Part shown: positions 23,436-30,644 of the stretch, in pieces | Position numbering within the stretch: position 1 is the first letter of the stretch | Layout: each line of letters opens with the position of its first letter | DNA from: JAQUGA01 sp964521105 | GTDB lineage: Bacteria; Bacteroidota; Bacteroidia; Bacteroidales; WCHB1-69 | Direction: 5' to 3' | Length of the DNA stretch: 31,964 bases | Assembly: GCA_964521105.1 (NCBI GenBank) | Contig: CAZFPO010000026.1 | Coordinates: forward strand, 1-31,964 | Notes under the pieces: model-generated | The model's input: the letters and a program-made list of their open reading frames with translations, nothing else | What the model was told of the DNA's origin: nothing | Database searches by the model: none | Position numbers and translations under genes: made by a program

Positions 23436-24791
23436 TTATTTTTTTGTTTTTACAAAATAAGAGAGATACTCCTTAATTTTACCGCCCAAATAGTAGGGAA
23501 TATTCATCAATAGGTATGGCTTTCCTGAGGGAGTAACGGATTCTTCAATTCTAAACTCACCAGCATAAATCCTTACAGCGTATGAGTGGTTTGCATTGTC
23601 AATAAATTGATGTAAGGATTTTAAACTTCCAGTTGAACCCGATTTAATTTCGATAGGAACAACTAAGTTATTGAAATTCATAACGATGTCAACTTCGGCT
23701 GATGCCTGAGTTTTTTCACGAACCCAAAATGCAGGTTTTTTGTATGTTGTTTTGTTTAATGAAAGTAATTCCTGAAAAATAACTTGTGGAATAATGGCTC
23801 CTTTGTATATTGAATTCAAATCGTCTAACGCTAAAAGTTCTTCTTGAATTTTTAATTCATGATTCAAAATGCCAACATCTAAAAATTGAAGTCTTGGACT
23901 TTTTTTCAAATCAGGAATTATTGGCGTGTTAAGTGATGTTGTAGGGTATATCAACTGAATGATTTTGGCAGCATCTAAACTCCTAAAAGCCTCACCAACT
24001 TCCCGCGAACGATAGTTGGAGTTACCAAAATTTTGGAATTTAACACGTTCATCAAAAAATAGATGAGCCACATCAACAATGTGTTTCATCACGTTTGCGT
24101 TGGTTTCGCCGGTAGCATATTTTTGAATGTCATTCTTGTATGTTTCCCATATACTTTCGTAGATAGGAGGTAATGAAGCCACGCTACCTTTATCAATATA
24201 TTTACTTACAATTTCGGGCATGCCACCAATTACAACATATTTTTTAAATGCTTCAAGCAACAAAGGATGAGCGGTTTTGCTGATTGGTATAGTTTGCATT
24301 TCTTCCAATAACATTTGATGTGCGGTGGCTTCCAAAAACTCTTCAAAGTTTAAAGGGTGCATAAATAAGTATGAAATTCGTCCGACCGGGAAACTTTTGA
24401 CTTTTTTTAATGCATGTTCAAGTAATGAACCCGCAGCGATTACGTTTAATTCGGGAATGTCTTCATAAAAGTATCGCAACATTGAAATAGCTTCGGGTGA
24501 TTCCTGAATTTCGTCGATGAACAAAATGGTATTATTCATCTCATCGAACTTGATGTTGTTTTTCAGAAAAAGGGCATCCACAAGCGTTTTTGCATCAGAA
24601 TATCTATTGAAAAAATCTACATCGGCAGATTTCTCCAAATTCAATAAAATTTTATTCTTAAAAAGTTTGGCAAATTGTTTAACCAAAGTGGTTTTCCCAA
24701 CCTGCCGAGCACCTCTTAAAACAAGTGGTTTGCGAGGAATCTCTGATTTCCATTCAAGCAAACTTTTATAAATGTGTCTTTCAAATTGCAT
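23436..24791 (-). CDS. AAA_14/DUF4143-type ATPase (COG1373), copy 2
   Basis: A 451-residue soluble ATPase. Walker A GARQVGKT at 27-34 (in PRKPLVLRGARQVGKTTLV), Walker B TILFIDEIQESPEAI, the family block NVIAAGSLLEHAL, GRISYLFMHPLNFEEFLEA and GGMPEIVSKY, then a winged-helix-like region and a C-terminal PD-(D/E)XK-like core AEVDIVMNFNNLVVPIEIKSGS with Asp and E-x-K intact. Family members are common in Bacteroidota and archaea in many unlinked copies; whether the C-terminal domain cuts nucleic acid is not known. It stands alone, flanked on both sides by the same 33-bp-period array, which suggests a self-contained cassette. Start: the ATG follows a TATATTTG box by 20 bp. AAA_14/DUF4143 assignment is firm. 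Confidence 0.9.
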   Translation of the reverse strand: MQFERHIYKSLLEWKSEIPRKPLVLRGARQVGKTTLVKQFAKLFKNKILLNLEKSADVDFFNRYSDAKTLVDALFLKNNIKFDEMNNTILFIDEIQESPEAISMLRYFYEDIPELNVIAAGSLLEHALKKVKSFPVGRISYLFMHPLNFEEFLEATAHQMLLEEMQTIPISKTAHPLLLEAFKKYVVIGGMPEIVSKYIDKGSVASLPPIYESIWETYKNDIQKYATGETNANVMKHIVDVAHLFFDERVKFQNFGNSNYRSREVGEAFRSLDAAKIIQLIYPTTSLNTPIIPDLKKSPRLQFLDVGILNHELKIQEELLALDDLNSIYKGAIIPQVIFQELLSLNKTTYKKPAFWVREKTQASAEVDIVMNFNNLVVPIEIKSGSTGSLKSLHQFIDNANHSYAVRIYAGEFRIEESVTPSGKPYLLMNIPYYLGGKIKEYLSYFVKTKK

Positions 24792-24811
24792 AATTATCTA
24801 ATATTGTGATG

Positions 24812-24819
24812 CAAATATA
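24812..24819 (-). promoter_or_regulatory. -7 box of AAA ATPase 2
   Basis: TATATTTG on the minus strand, 20 bp upstream of the ATG. The nearest 33-bp-array copy (24827-24844) covers the -33 region, so a protein on the array would block polymerase. Confidence 0.55.
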
Positions 24820-24826
24820 CAAATAA

Positions 24827-24911
24827 TGTAACAAAACAAACCCAAATATCAATTTATTTTGTAACAAAACAAAGGCAGATTGGGCAAAAAGTTGTAACAA
24901 AACAAAGGCAG
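24827..24911. promoter_or_regulatory. 33-bp-period triple repeat upstream of AAA ATPase 2
   Basis: Copies start at 24827 (TGTAACAAAACAAACCCA), 24860 and 24893 (both TGTAACAAAACAAAGGCAG), exactly 33 bp apart, slightly over three helical turns. The set ends at the promoter. In gene direction the order of CTGCC- and GGG-type copies parallels the downstream array. Confidence 0.8.
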
Positions 24912-24928
24912 TTTAGTCTCATATTTGA

Positions 24929-24957
24929 GTTGTGCGAAGTCTGAGACTTCGCACAGC
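24929..24957. repeat. Second copy of the GTTGTGCGAAGTC palindrome
   Basis: TGTGCGAAGTC (24931-24941), loop TGA, GACTTCGCACA (24945-24955): the same stem as at 16321-16349, with a third half-site (TTCGCACAGCG) at 24970-24980. Confidence 0.85.
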
Positions 24958-25022
24958 GATATATGAGATTTCGCACAGCGGTATAAATGAAAGTTTTATC
25001 GAAAATTGCCGTTTAAATTTGC

Positions 25023-25047
25023 TACAAAGCATTTTTTATGCATTGTA
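25023..25047 (-). terminator. Weak hairpin after the ABC ATPase gene
   Basis: TACAAAGCAT and ATGCATTGTA pair around a T5 loop with one mismatch, 11 bp downstream of the stop of the minus-strand ATPase. No T-run follows on that strand, so termination is uncertain. Confidence 0.3.
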
Positions 25048-25057
25048 AAATATTTAC

Positions 25058-25741
25058 TTATTTTAGCTCATCACTCTTTATTGAACCGTCTTCCAGCGTA
25101 ATTACTCTTCGTGCTTTGTCAACAACTCTTTGGTCGTGAGTAGAAAAGATGAATGTAATATTCTCTTCCTTATTAAGTTTTTGCATAATTTCGAGTAGGT
25201 TGAAAGCAGAAGCAGTGTCTAAATTTGCGGTTGGTTCATCGGCAAGGATGAATTTTGGTTTTGATGCAATGGCACGAGCAACAGCCACCCGTTGCTGCTG
25301 TCCGCCAGATAGTTTTGATGGACGAACATCAATTTTATCTGCCATTCCTACTTGAGTTAGTAATTCTTCGGCTCGTTGATTCATCTCTTTCGCGCTTTTA
25401 TTTTGTAAAAGCATAATAAACGAAACATTTTCGCGAGCAGTTAATACTGGAATTAAATTGTACGATTGAAAAACAAACCCGATATTTTTCAATCGGTAAT
25501 CAATTAATTTACTGTCTTTCATGCTTGTAATATCTGTGCCATCAATTAAAATTTTTCCATCGGTTGGTCTATCAAGTCCGCCAAGAATGTTTAACAATGT
25601 TGTTTTTCCACTTCCCGAAGGGCCCACAATAGCCGAAAATTCGCCAGCTTCAAATTCCAGATTGATATTTTTTAAAGCGGTAACTGGCAAAACTTTTGAA
25701 TTGTAAATTTTAGTGATGTTTTCCGTTTTTATAATTGCCAT
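25058..25741 (-). CDS. ABC transporter ATP-binding protein (LolD/MacB type)
   Basis: A 227-residue ATPase of normal LolD/MacB length. Walker A GPSGSGKTT at 40-48, Q-loop FVFQSYNLIPVLTARENV, signature LSGGQQQRVAVARA, Walker B FILADEPTANLD, H-loop FSTHD, and the TGL/ALKNINLEFEAGE start all match. It powers the two FtsX-type permeases encoded just upstream. This class works by mechanotransmission, moving lipoproteins or other substrates out of the inner membrane or periplasm. A 222-bp space with an inverted-repeat element separates it from the permease gene, unusual for such a tight operon. A related but degraded 3' end lies at 23049-23147. Confidence 0.93.
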   Translation of the reverse strand: MAIIKTENITKIYNSKVLPVTALKNINLEFEAGEFSAIVGPSGSGKTTLLNILGGLDRPTDGKILIDGTDITSMKDSKLIDYRLKNIGFVFQSYNLIPVLTARENVSFIMLLQNKSAKEMNQRAEELLTQVGMADKIDVRPSKLSGGQQQRVAVARAIASKPKFILADEPTANLDTASAFNLLEIMQKLNKEENITFIFSTHDQRVVDKARRVITLEDGSIKSDELK

Positions 25742-25814
25742 GATTTATAATGTTTTTGTTTATTCTATTTTTTACTCAATAATTCCCTTATAGTTGTTGT
25801 ATATTAAAATCAAA

Positions 25815-25961
25815 GTGTATGAAAAGAAAACGCTAAATACGAGGCTTTTGTAGTCAAGAAAATCAAGGAGTCCGCCAGCTGGCGGATGAACTGTTTTCTT
25901 GACAAGAGTAATAGCTTGTCCGACCTTTGGCGGAAAGTAGTTGGCGTTTTCTTTCATACAC
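25815..25961. repeat. Nested inverted-repeat element inside the ABC operon
   Basis: Outer arms GTGTATGAAAAGAAAACGC (25815-25833) and its near-complement ending TTTCATACAC (25944-25961); inner arms GTCAAGAAAA (25853-25862) and TTTTCTTGAC (25894-25903); centre TCCGCCAGCTGGCGGA (25871-25886), a perfect 16-bp palindrome. It fills the space between permease and ATPase genes. A 63-codon frame over it is an artefact of the arms. A related half occurs at 28453-28518. Confidence 0.8.
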
Positions 25962-25963
25962 AT

Positions 25964-27187
25964 TTACTCCTTTCTGACGGCTTCCGCCGGATTAAGCTTC
26001 AAGGCTTTTCGAGCCGGATAAATTGACGATAATACCGCGGTAATTAGCACCAAAAGTGTTAGTTGGAAAAAAAATGAAACTTCAATCTGAGGATAAACAA
26101 TGGCATCAATTCCATAATCGGACAATGAATCACCTCCAATTTTACTGAAGTCTATTCCAGTTTTGGACAATATTGCAATACTGATAATGCCCAGCAACAT
26201 CCCTGTAAATGCACCACTCAAGGTGATAAAAGTAGTTTCGAGCATAATCATAAAAAAGATTCTCGACTTATTCATTCCAACCGACATCAACACTCCTATT
26301 TCACGGGTGCGTTCAAATACGGCCATTAGCATAGTGTTTAGCAATCCAAACGCAAGAGCAAATAAAATGATCACAATCAGAACCCACAAGGTGGCGGCAG
26401 ACATTTCTTGCGTGTAGGCTAAATCAGGAGCTATTTCTTGCCATGATTGAAATACCGTATTCGGAAATTGACTTTTCAATTTGTCTCGGTAAGAATCTAC
26501 CTCATTAATGCTTTTCATTAAAATCGCTATTTCGGTAACATTTGACGAATCACCCAAAAGTGTATTTAAGTCTGAAATTTTCAAATATACTCTTCGCTCG
26601 TCAAGCATGGTGTTTGATGTTCGATAAATTCCCGAAACTTTAAAAGAAGCTGAAATAAATTCGCCATTTACATCCTGAAATGTCATCACAATTCTGGAAT
26701 TCATTTCAATTTTCATTTTTTTGGCTAATTTTTCAGAAACCAAAATTGGATTCCGAATATTTTCCTCGAAATAACTTCCTTCAATTATATTTTTACTGAA
26801 CTCTGTTGTTTTCGACTCCATTTCAGGATCTATCCCCATGATATCAATACCGTTGCTCATTGAAGCGGTGCTTATCATTCCATTTGCAATACTTCGTTTA
26901 CTGAACGATAGCACGTTGTTTTCGGCATTTAAAACAGAAATAATTTTATCGGGATTAGAAATTGCAAATTTTACATTTTTATCGTTCAAATATTCGGGAT
27001 TGTGAATTTGAATATGTGAAACATTTCGCTCTAGCGAGGTTTTGAAATATTGTTTAACGACTCCACCTGTTATTGCCGTTGACATTATTCCACCCCACAA
27101 ACCAAACGCAACAGCTAACATAATGACAATGCTTCGCATGGGGTTTCGCCATACATTACGCCACGAAATATTAATTAATGTTTTCAT
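25964..27187 (-). CDS. FtsX-like ABC transporter permease, second of the operon
   Basis: A 407-residue permease: a first transmembrane helix (MRSIVIMLAVAFGLWGGIMSTAI), a MacB-like periplasmic domain (about residues 35-270, with SHIQIHNPEYLNDK and a GIDPEMES turn), then three helices in the FtsX domain (TLWVLIVIILFALAFGLLNTMLMAVFERTREIGVLMSVGMN, FFMIMLETTFITLSGAFTGMLLGII, and FFFQLTLLVLITAVLSSIYPARKALKLNPAEAVRKE). The ERTREIGVLMSVG coupling helix and the P-A-x-A-x-x-L-x-P-A-E-A-V-R tail are diagnostic. Its ATG overlaps the stop of the preceding permease gene (TAATG), so the two subunits are translationally coupled and likely form a heterodimer. Confidence 0.92.
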   Translation of the reverse strand: MKTLINISWRNVWRNPMRSIVIMLAVAFGLWGGIMSTAITGGVVKQYFKTSLERNVSHIQIHNPEYLNDKNVKFAISNPDKIISVLNAENNVLSFSKRSIANGMISTASMSNGIDIMGIDPEMESKTTEFSKNIIEGSYFEENIRNPILVSEKLAKKMKIEMNSRIVMTFQDVNGEFISASFKVSGIYRTSNTMLDERRVYLKISDLNTLLGDSSNVTEIAILMKSINEVDSYRDKLKSQFPNTVFQSWQEIAPDLAYTQEMSAATLWVLIVIILFALAFGLLNTMLMAVFERTREIGVLMSVGMNKSRIFFMIMLETTFITLSGAFTGMLLGIISIAILSKTGIDFSKIGGDSLSDYGIDAIVYPQIEVSFFFQLTLLVLITAVLSSIYPARKALKLNPAEAVRKE

Positions 27188-28407
27188 TATCGATGAGTTA
27201 TAACATTTATTTTAAACACTTTATAAATTGGATACAATCCAATAATCAATGATACAAAAAAGATGATGTAAGCTTGAGTTAAGAAAATGTCAGATTGCAA
27301 TGCAAAAGGCATTACTGGTTCAAATCCGTAGTCCGTAATTGTTTTTGCTAAATTTCCACTCAATTTAATTGGATTGAAATGATAATAAAGAACAATTGGC
27401 AACGCTAAAACAGTTCCAGATAAAGCTCCTAAAAATGACATAAAAAAAGTTTCAAACAAACTAATCATAGCAAGCTTAGAACGTTTCATTCCTAATGAAA
27501 TCAACATACTGAACTCTTTCATCCGCTCGAGCATCATGGTTAATATGGTACCAAACAATCCAAATGAAATTACAATATAAAGAATAAAAATTACTGATTT
27601 ATTTCCTGAGCTTTTAAATTCCATGATTTTCAACAAGTCGGCAAGCATCGTCTTCCATGTTACAACACGATACCACTCGGCATCAATTTTTTTTGTGATT
27701 TTTTCGGCTAGAACTTCAGTTTTATCTGGATCTTTTGGCATCACAATCAAAGAAGTTAATCGTTGATCGGCAGCATAAAACCACTGAGCCGCTTTTAATG
27801 GCATGTAAACGCAGCTGTTATTCATGTCGGGGACTCTAAGTTTTACAATCCCACTTATTGGGTATTTCCCCGATGCATTTACGCCTTGAAATCCTTGACC
27901 AATCAAAATCAATGTATCTCCCAATTTTAGGTTAAGTAACTTCGCCAATCCTTCGCCAATCATAACCGATTCGTCAGAATTTTGTAGATACTTTCCTTGC
28001 ACCACATTATTTGACAATTTATTGAATATGTTTTCGCTAGCTGGATCAATTCCCATTACCATAACTCCACGAGTATTTAATTCATTTGCCGCTAAAGCAA
28101 AACTCTGAATCCTCGGAACGGTATACGAAATTTCATCAGAAAATTCAATTAGACTCGCTTTCAATTTATCGTCATACAACATGGCATTATCCATTGAAGG
28201 CTCTTCTTGATAAAGAACATCCTGAATTTGCATGTAGCCTGTGCTATATTTTACCATGTTATCAATCATCAATTCAAAAGTGCCCATCTGAAACGACTGA
28301 GCAATAATTGCCATAAGTACGGCAAACATAACCGATGAAATTGAAATTAAAGAACGACGTTTATTTCGCCACAAATTTCGCCAAGCCAGCTTTAATATTA
28401 TTTTCAT
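27187..28407 (-). CDS. FtsX-like ABC transporter permease, first of the operon
   Basis: A 406-residue permease with the same plan as its partner: ILKLAWRNLWRNKRRSLISISSVMFAVLMAIIAQSF (first helix), a periplasmic domain containing MGIDPASENIFNKLSNNVVQGKYL and a ligand-like IGEGLAKLLNLKLGDTLILIGQG, then SVIFILYIVISFGLFGTILTMMLERMKEFSMLISLGMKRSKLAMISLFETFFMSFLG and a last helix (DIFLTQAYIIFFVSLIIGLYPIYKVFKINVITHR). The MMLERMKEFSMLISLG coupling helix is conserved, while the C-terminal tail lacks the usual P-A-E-A-L. Heterodimer with the next gene and the ATPase at 25058. About 110 bp upstream lie a repeat half-element and then the LolA-like gene. Confidence 0.9.
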   Translation of the reverse strand: MKIILKLAWRNLWRNKRRSLISISSVMFAVLMAIIAQSFQMGTFELMIDNMVKYSTGYMQIQDVLYQEEPSMDNAMLYDDKLKASLIEFSDEISYTVPRIQSFALAANELNTRGVMVMGIDPASENIFNKLSNNVVQGKYLQNSDESVMIGEGLAKLLNLKLGDTLILIGQGFQGVNASGKYPISGIVKLRVPDMNNSCVYMPLKAAQWFYAADQRLTSLIVMPKDPDKTEVLAEKITKKIDAEWYRVVTWKTMLADLLKIMEFKSSGNKSVIFILYIVISFGLFGTILTMMLERMKEFSMLISLGMKRSKLAMISLFETFFMSFLGALSGTVLALPIVLYYHFNPIKLSGNLAKTITDYGFEPVMPFALQSDIFLTQAYIIFFVSLIIGLYPIYKVFKINVITHR

Positions 28408-28452
28408 GTATTTTAATTTCTATATAATTACTATCTGGTTAATAAAAAATCA

Positions 28453-28518
28453 TGTGTTTGATTAGAAAACGTCAAATTCGAGGTTTATCCGCCTTTAGCG
28501 GGCTTTCGCAGTCAAAAC
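28453..28518. repeat. Half copy of the ABC-operon inverted-repeat element
   Basis: Begins GTGTTTGATTAGAAAACG and continues like the left arm of the 25815-25961 element, with an added small hairpin CCGC-CTTTA-GCGG (28489-28501). It occupies the space between the LolA-like gene and the first permease gene. Confidence 0.7.
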
Positions 28519-28519
28519 A

Positions 28520-29272
28520 TTATCTGACATTTTTTAAATTTTGAACCGAAAAAAAACTATCCTCAATGGTTTGATTAAATTTTGCATCAACATATTTGAT
28601 TATCGTTTTTTGATTTTTCTTATCCGCTGGAATCATTTCCATTACCGTCGGCAACAAACGACCACCCATCATTTTTACCTCCTTAAATAATATTGAATTC
28701 ACTAATTTCCCTTTATCATCATAATTTTCGACCCTTAATTGTAGATATTGCTCTTTAGAAACCCAAATCTTAACTTTTCCATAAATTATTGACGATTCTG
28801 GTTTGGGTATCATTTCAATCACCCAGCAATCGTATCCTTCGTACTTTGTTTCTTCAATTATTTTATGTGTATAATCGTCAACATTCGAACTTTCGCGAAT
28901 TAAATCATCATTTGTAAAATCGGAACCCATCCACGATTGCGACATCATAGATGGTGGCATTTTTATCATACGATCGATATTTGGCTGATAATTCCACATT
29001 TCTTTAATTCGTTTTAAATAAGATGTTCCTTTATCACGGGCAGGCTCAGTAATTAAAATTAAGGAATAGTTTTCGCCTTTTGTCCAAGTTTTCATCTTTA
29101 TTTCGCGGGTATAACGCTGCCTAACTGTCGTCATACTCATTTCAACATAAGATGATTTTCCTTTCATCTTATCTTCCATTTTCCGAATAATTTCCTTGGC
29201 ATTATCCTGTGCTGAAGAAACTAAGGTTGTAAAGACAAACAGCAACATTATTAAACTTTTTAATTTTTTCAT
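28520..29272 (-). CDS. Outer-membrane lipoprotein-sorting (LolA-like) protein
   Basis: A 250-residue periplasmic protein from the ATG at 29272, chosen because MKKLKSLIMLLFVFTTLVSSAQ is a good signal peptide; an upstream start at 29347 would overlap the regulator gene and spoil it. The mature part has the LolA/LppX-type curved sheet motifs of the YP_DUF/outer-membrane lipoprotein-sorting family: AKEIIRKMEDKMKGKSSYVEMSMTTVRQ, MKTWTKGENYSLILITEPARDKGTSYLKR, MWNYQPNIDRMIKMPPSMM, GYDCWVIEMIPKP, VKIWVSKEQYLQLRVENYD, and a terminal VKMMGGRLLPTVMEMIP. It probably carries a hydrophobic substrate between the permeases and the outer membrane. Part of the regulator-to-ATPase operon. Confidence 0.85.
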   Translation of the reverse strand: MKKLKSLIMLLFVFTTLVSSAQDNAKEIIRKMEDKMKGKSSYVEMSMTTVRQRYTREIKMKTWTKGENYSLILITEPARDKGTSYLKRIKEMWNYQPNIDRMIKMPPSMMSQSWMGSDFTNDDLIRESSNVDDYTHKIIEETKYEGYDCWVIEMIPKPESSIIYGKVKIWVSKEQYLQLRVENYDDKGKLVNSILFKEVKMMGGRLLPTVMEMIPADKKNQKTIIKYVDAKFNQTIEDSFFSVQNLKNVR

Positions 29273-29310
29273 ATTTTTCAATTTGTTATTTAGAAAAAAA
29301 TATTTTTGAA

Positions 29311-29781
29311 TTATTTTAGTTTGTTTTCTTCTTGATACGCTTCCCATTCGTCCATCATGCTATCCATTCTAGTGTCGAGCCATTCGTAAAATGAAATAGT
29401 TTCATTTAACCACTTCGATGTTCTGTCGTTCGAGTTGTTTCTGAATTTTAGTGCATTTTTATAATGTTTAATCATCATCCTAAAAACCAGTCGCTTTTGA
29501 TCAATTAAACTATTCCAGTTCATAGGAACCAGCATCGAAAAATAGGTTTTTCGGTCGCCAGGCACACTAACCGGGCGAATAAAGCCAACTTGTTCTAGGG
29601 TTTTAAGTGTAACACTAATGGAACTTTTACTGGCTTGAAGTTTATCAACAATATCTTGAAAAGATAAACGCTCGTTTAGGGATAATAACAAAAGCCCGTA
29701 AACACGTCCAGCCATACGTGTAAGTCCCATCTTCTCGAACAATAAACCAAAATCTTCAATAAAATATTCAGGGTCGTTCAT
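29311..29781 (-). CDS. GbsR/MarR-family transcriptional regulator
   Basis: A 156-residue DNA-binding protein: MNDPEYFIEDFGLLFEKMGLTRMAGRVYGLLLL leads into a winged helix-turn-helix (LSFQDIVDKLQASKSSISVTLKTLEQVGFIRPVSVPGDRKTYFSM) typical of GbsR/MarR proteins, then a long helical dimerisation tail rich in Arg/Trp. I use the ATG at 29781; a TTG at 29796 lies inside a TATCTTTG -7 box and would be untranslated. It heads the efflux operon and ends 38 bp before the LolA-like gene, so it most likely regulates this operon, and the nearby 24-bp palindrome is a candidate site. Confidence 0.85.
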   Translation of the reverse strand: MNDPEYFIEDFGLLFEKMGLTRMAGRVYGLLLLSLNERLSFQDIVDKLQASKSSISVTLKTLEQVGFIRPVSVPGDRKTYFSMLVPMNWNSLIDQKRLVFRMMIKHYKNALKFRNNSNDRTSKWLNETISFYEWLDTRMDSMMDEWEAYQEENKLK

Positions 29782-29793
29782 GTATTTTTTTGA

Positions 29794-29801
29794 CAAAGAT
29801 A
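29794..29801 (-). promoter_or_regulatory. -7 box of the regulator/efflux operon
   Basis: TATCTTTG on the minus strand fits TAnnTTTG and overlaps the in-frame TTG, which fixes the ATG at 29781 as the start; the leader would be only about 6 nt. Confidence 0.5.
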
Positions 29802-29835
29802 CTAAAAGTTCTTTAAGTTCGGTGTTTAACGAACA

Positions 29836-29888
29836 AAAAAAATATTCTCATCAGATGACCTGAAGTCATCTGATGAGAATATTTTTTT
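29836..29888. promoter_or_regulatory. 24-bp perfect palindrome between divergent promoters
   Basis: Arms 29836-29859 and 29865-29888 are perfectly complementary (core ATTCTCATCAGATGAC / GTCATCTGATGAGAAT plus A/T tracts) around a 5-nt CTGAA loop. It lies between the -7 boxes of the regulator (29794-29801) and of the acidic protein (29888-29895), where no gene ends, so it may be an operator or a dual 5'-leader structure rather than a terminator. Confidence 0.8.
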
Positions 29889-29895
29889 AATTTTG
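29888..29895 (+). promoter_or_regulatory. Candidate -7 box of the acidic-tail protein
   Basis: TAATTTTG fits TAnnTTTG; the -33 region would fall inside the right arm of the 24-bp palindrome. Leader about 25 nt. Confidence 0.4.
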
Positions 29896-29921
29896 CATTT
29901 AACAATAAATCCAGCTATAAA

Positions 29922-30635
29922 ATGGCAAAAAACAAATCGTCTGAAAAATTATCTCCGGCTAAATACATTCAAACAAAATCAAGATCATTACCTATTTATG
30001 AGTGTTTGATTAATAACAATTGGGATGCAAGTAAACTTGCTAATATTATAATTACCCGGAAACATATAACTGGTAATATAACTTTGAGTTTTTATTTAGT
30101 GGATTTATTTTGCTTGGGTGTAAAAGACAGTTTTTACAAATTCAACATTCCCATAGAAGAATATTTATCCCTGAAAGAAAAAATTGAGAGCAATAGTCCT
30201 ACCGACCAAATTGAATACAATTTAGCCCATAATATTATTTTTGCAGGTTATGAATATGCGTTGGATTATGGAATAAACCCTTGTAAAGAGTTTTCGACAA
30301 CAACCAAATATTTTTTGGAAGAAGATGATGAATCAATTGAAATTATTGATATTGATTGTGGTGATGAAAATGGGAATCCAGTTTTACACATTAATGAATT
30401 TTCAAACCCAATTTCTACAAAAAAAGTGATTGAAAAACTCAAAAAAAATGCGGGAGAGGGCAATTATCAAACTATATATACTGGCGATTTTGATGAGGAC
30501 GATGATTATTTTGATGAGGACGATGATGAGGAGGATTATTTTGACGATGACGAGCTTTTTTTTGATGATGACGAGGATGATGACGAGGATGATGACGACA
30601 AAGAATATATTGACTATGAAGAAGTGAAAAGCTAA
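29922..30635 (+). CDS. Conserved Bacteroidota protein of unknown function with Asp/Glu-rich tail
   Basis: A 237-residue soluble protein. The first 190 residues look like a conserved domain that I have seen in Bacteroidota without a function: KLSPAKYIQTKSRSLPIYECLINNNWDASKLANIIITRKH, then ITLSFYLVDLFCLGVKDSFY and NLAHNIIFAGYEYALDYGINPCKEF, then IEIIDIDCGDENGNPVL. The last 45 residues (from about 191) are nearly all Asp and Glu with Tyr and Phe, encoded in part by three tandem 12-bp units (30564-30599). Acidic tails of this kind bind basic proteins or metal or mimic DNA; no role is shown here. It has its own promoter next to the 24-bp palindrome and ends 9 bp before a convergent AAA ATPase gene. 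Confidence 0.8.
   Translation: MAKNKSSEKLSPAKYIQTKSRSLPIYECLINNNWDASKLANIIITRKHITGNITLSFYLVDLFCLGVKDSFYKFNIPIEEYLSLKEKIESNSPTDQIEYNLAHNIIFAGYEYALDYGINPCKEFSTTTKYFLEEDDESIEIIDIDCGDENGNPVLHINEFSNPISTKKVIEKLKKNAGEGNYQTIYTGDFDEDDDYFDEDDDEEDYFDDDELFFDDDEDDDEDDDDKEYIDYEEVKS
30564..30599 (+). repeat. Three 12-bp tandem units coding the acidic tail
   Basis: GATGATGACGAG twice and GATGATGACGAC once, in frame (four residues per unit), so copy-number change would lengthen or shorten the tail without a frameshift. Confidence 0.85.
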
Positions 30636-30644
30636 TGATGTTTA

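Noticed and set aside
19084..24791. Classical insertion sequence or integrative element in the accessory block
   Set aside because: No transposase, integrase, relaxase or tRNA attachment site was found; only repeats and AAA ATPases.
25772..25963. 63-codon frame between the permease and ATPase genes
   Set aside because: It is made by the arms of the nested inverted-repeat element; no domain, and the Pro-rich core is the TCCGCCAGCTGGCGGA palindrome translated.
30430..30627. 65-codon + strand frame, rich in Met and Thr
   Set aside because: Out-of-frame reading of the Asp/Glu tandem repeats of the acidic-tail gene.
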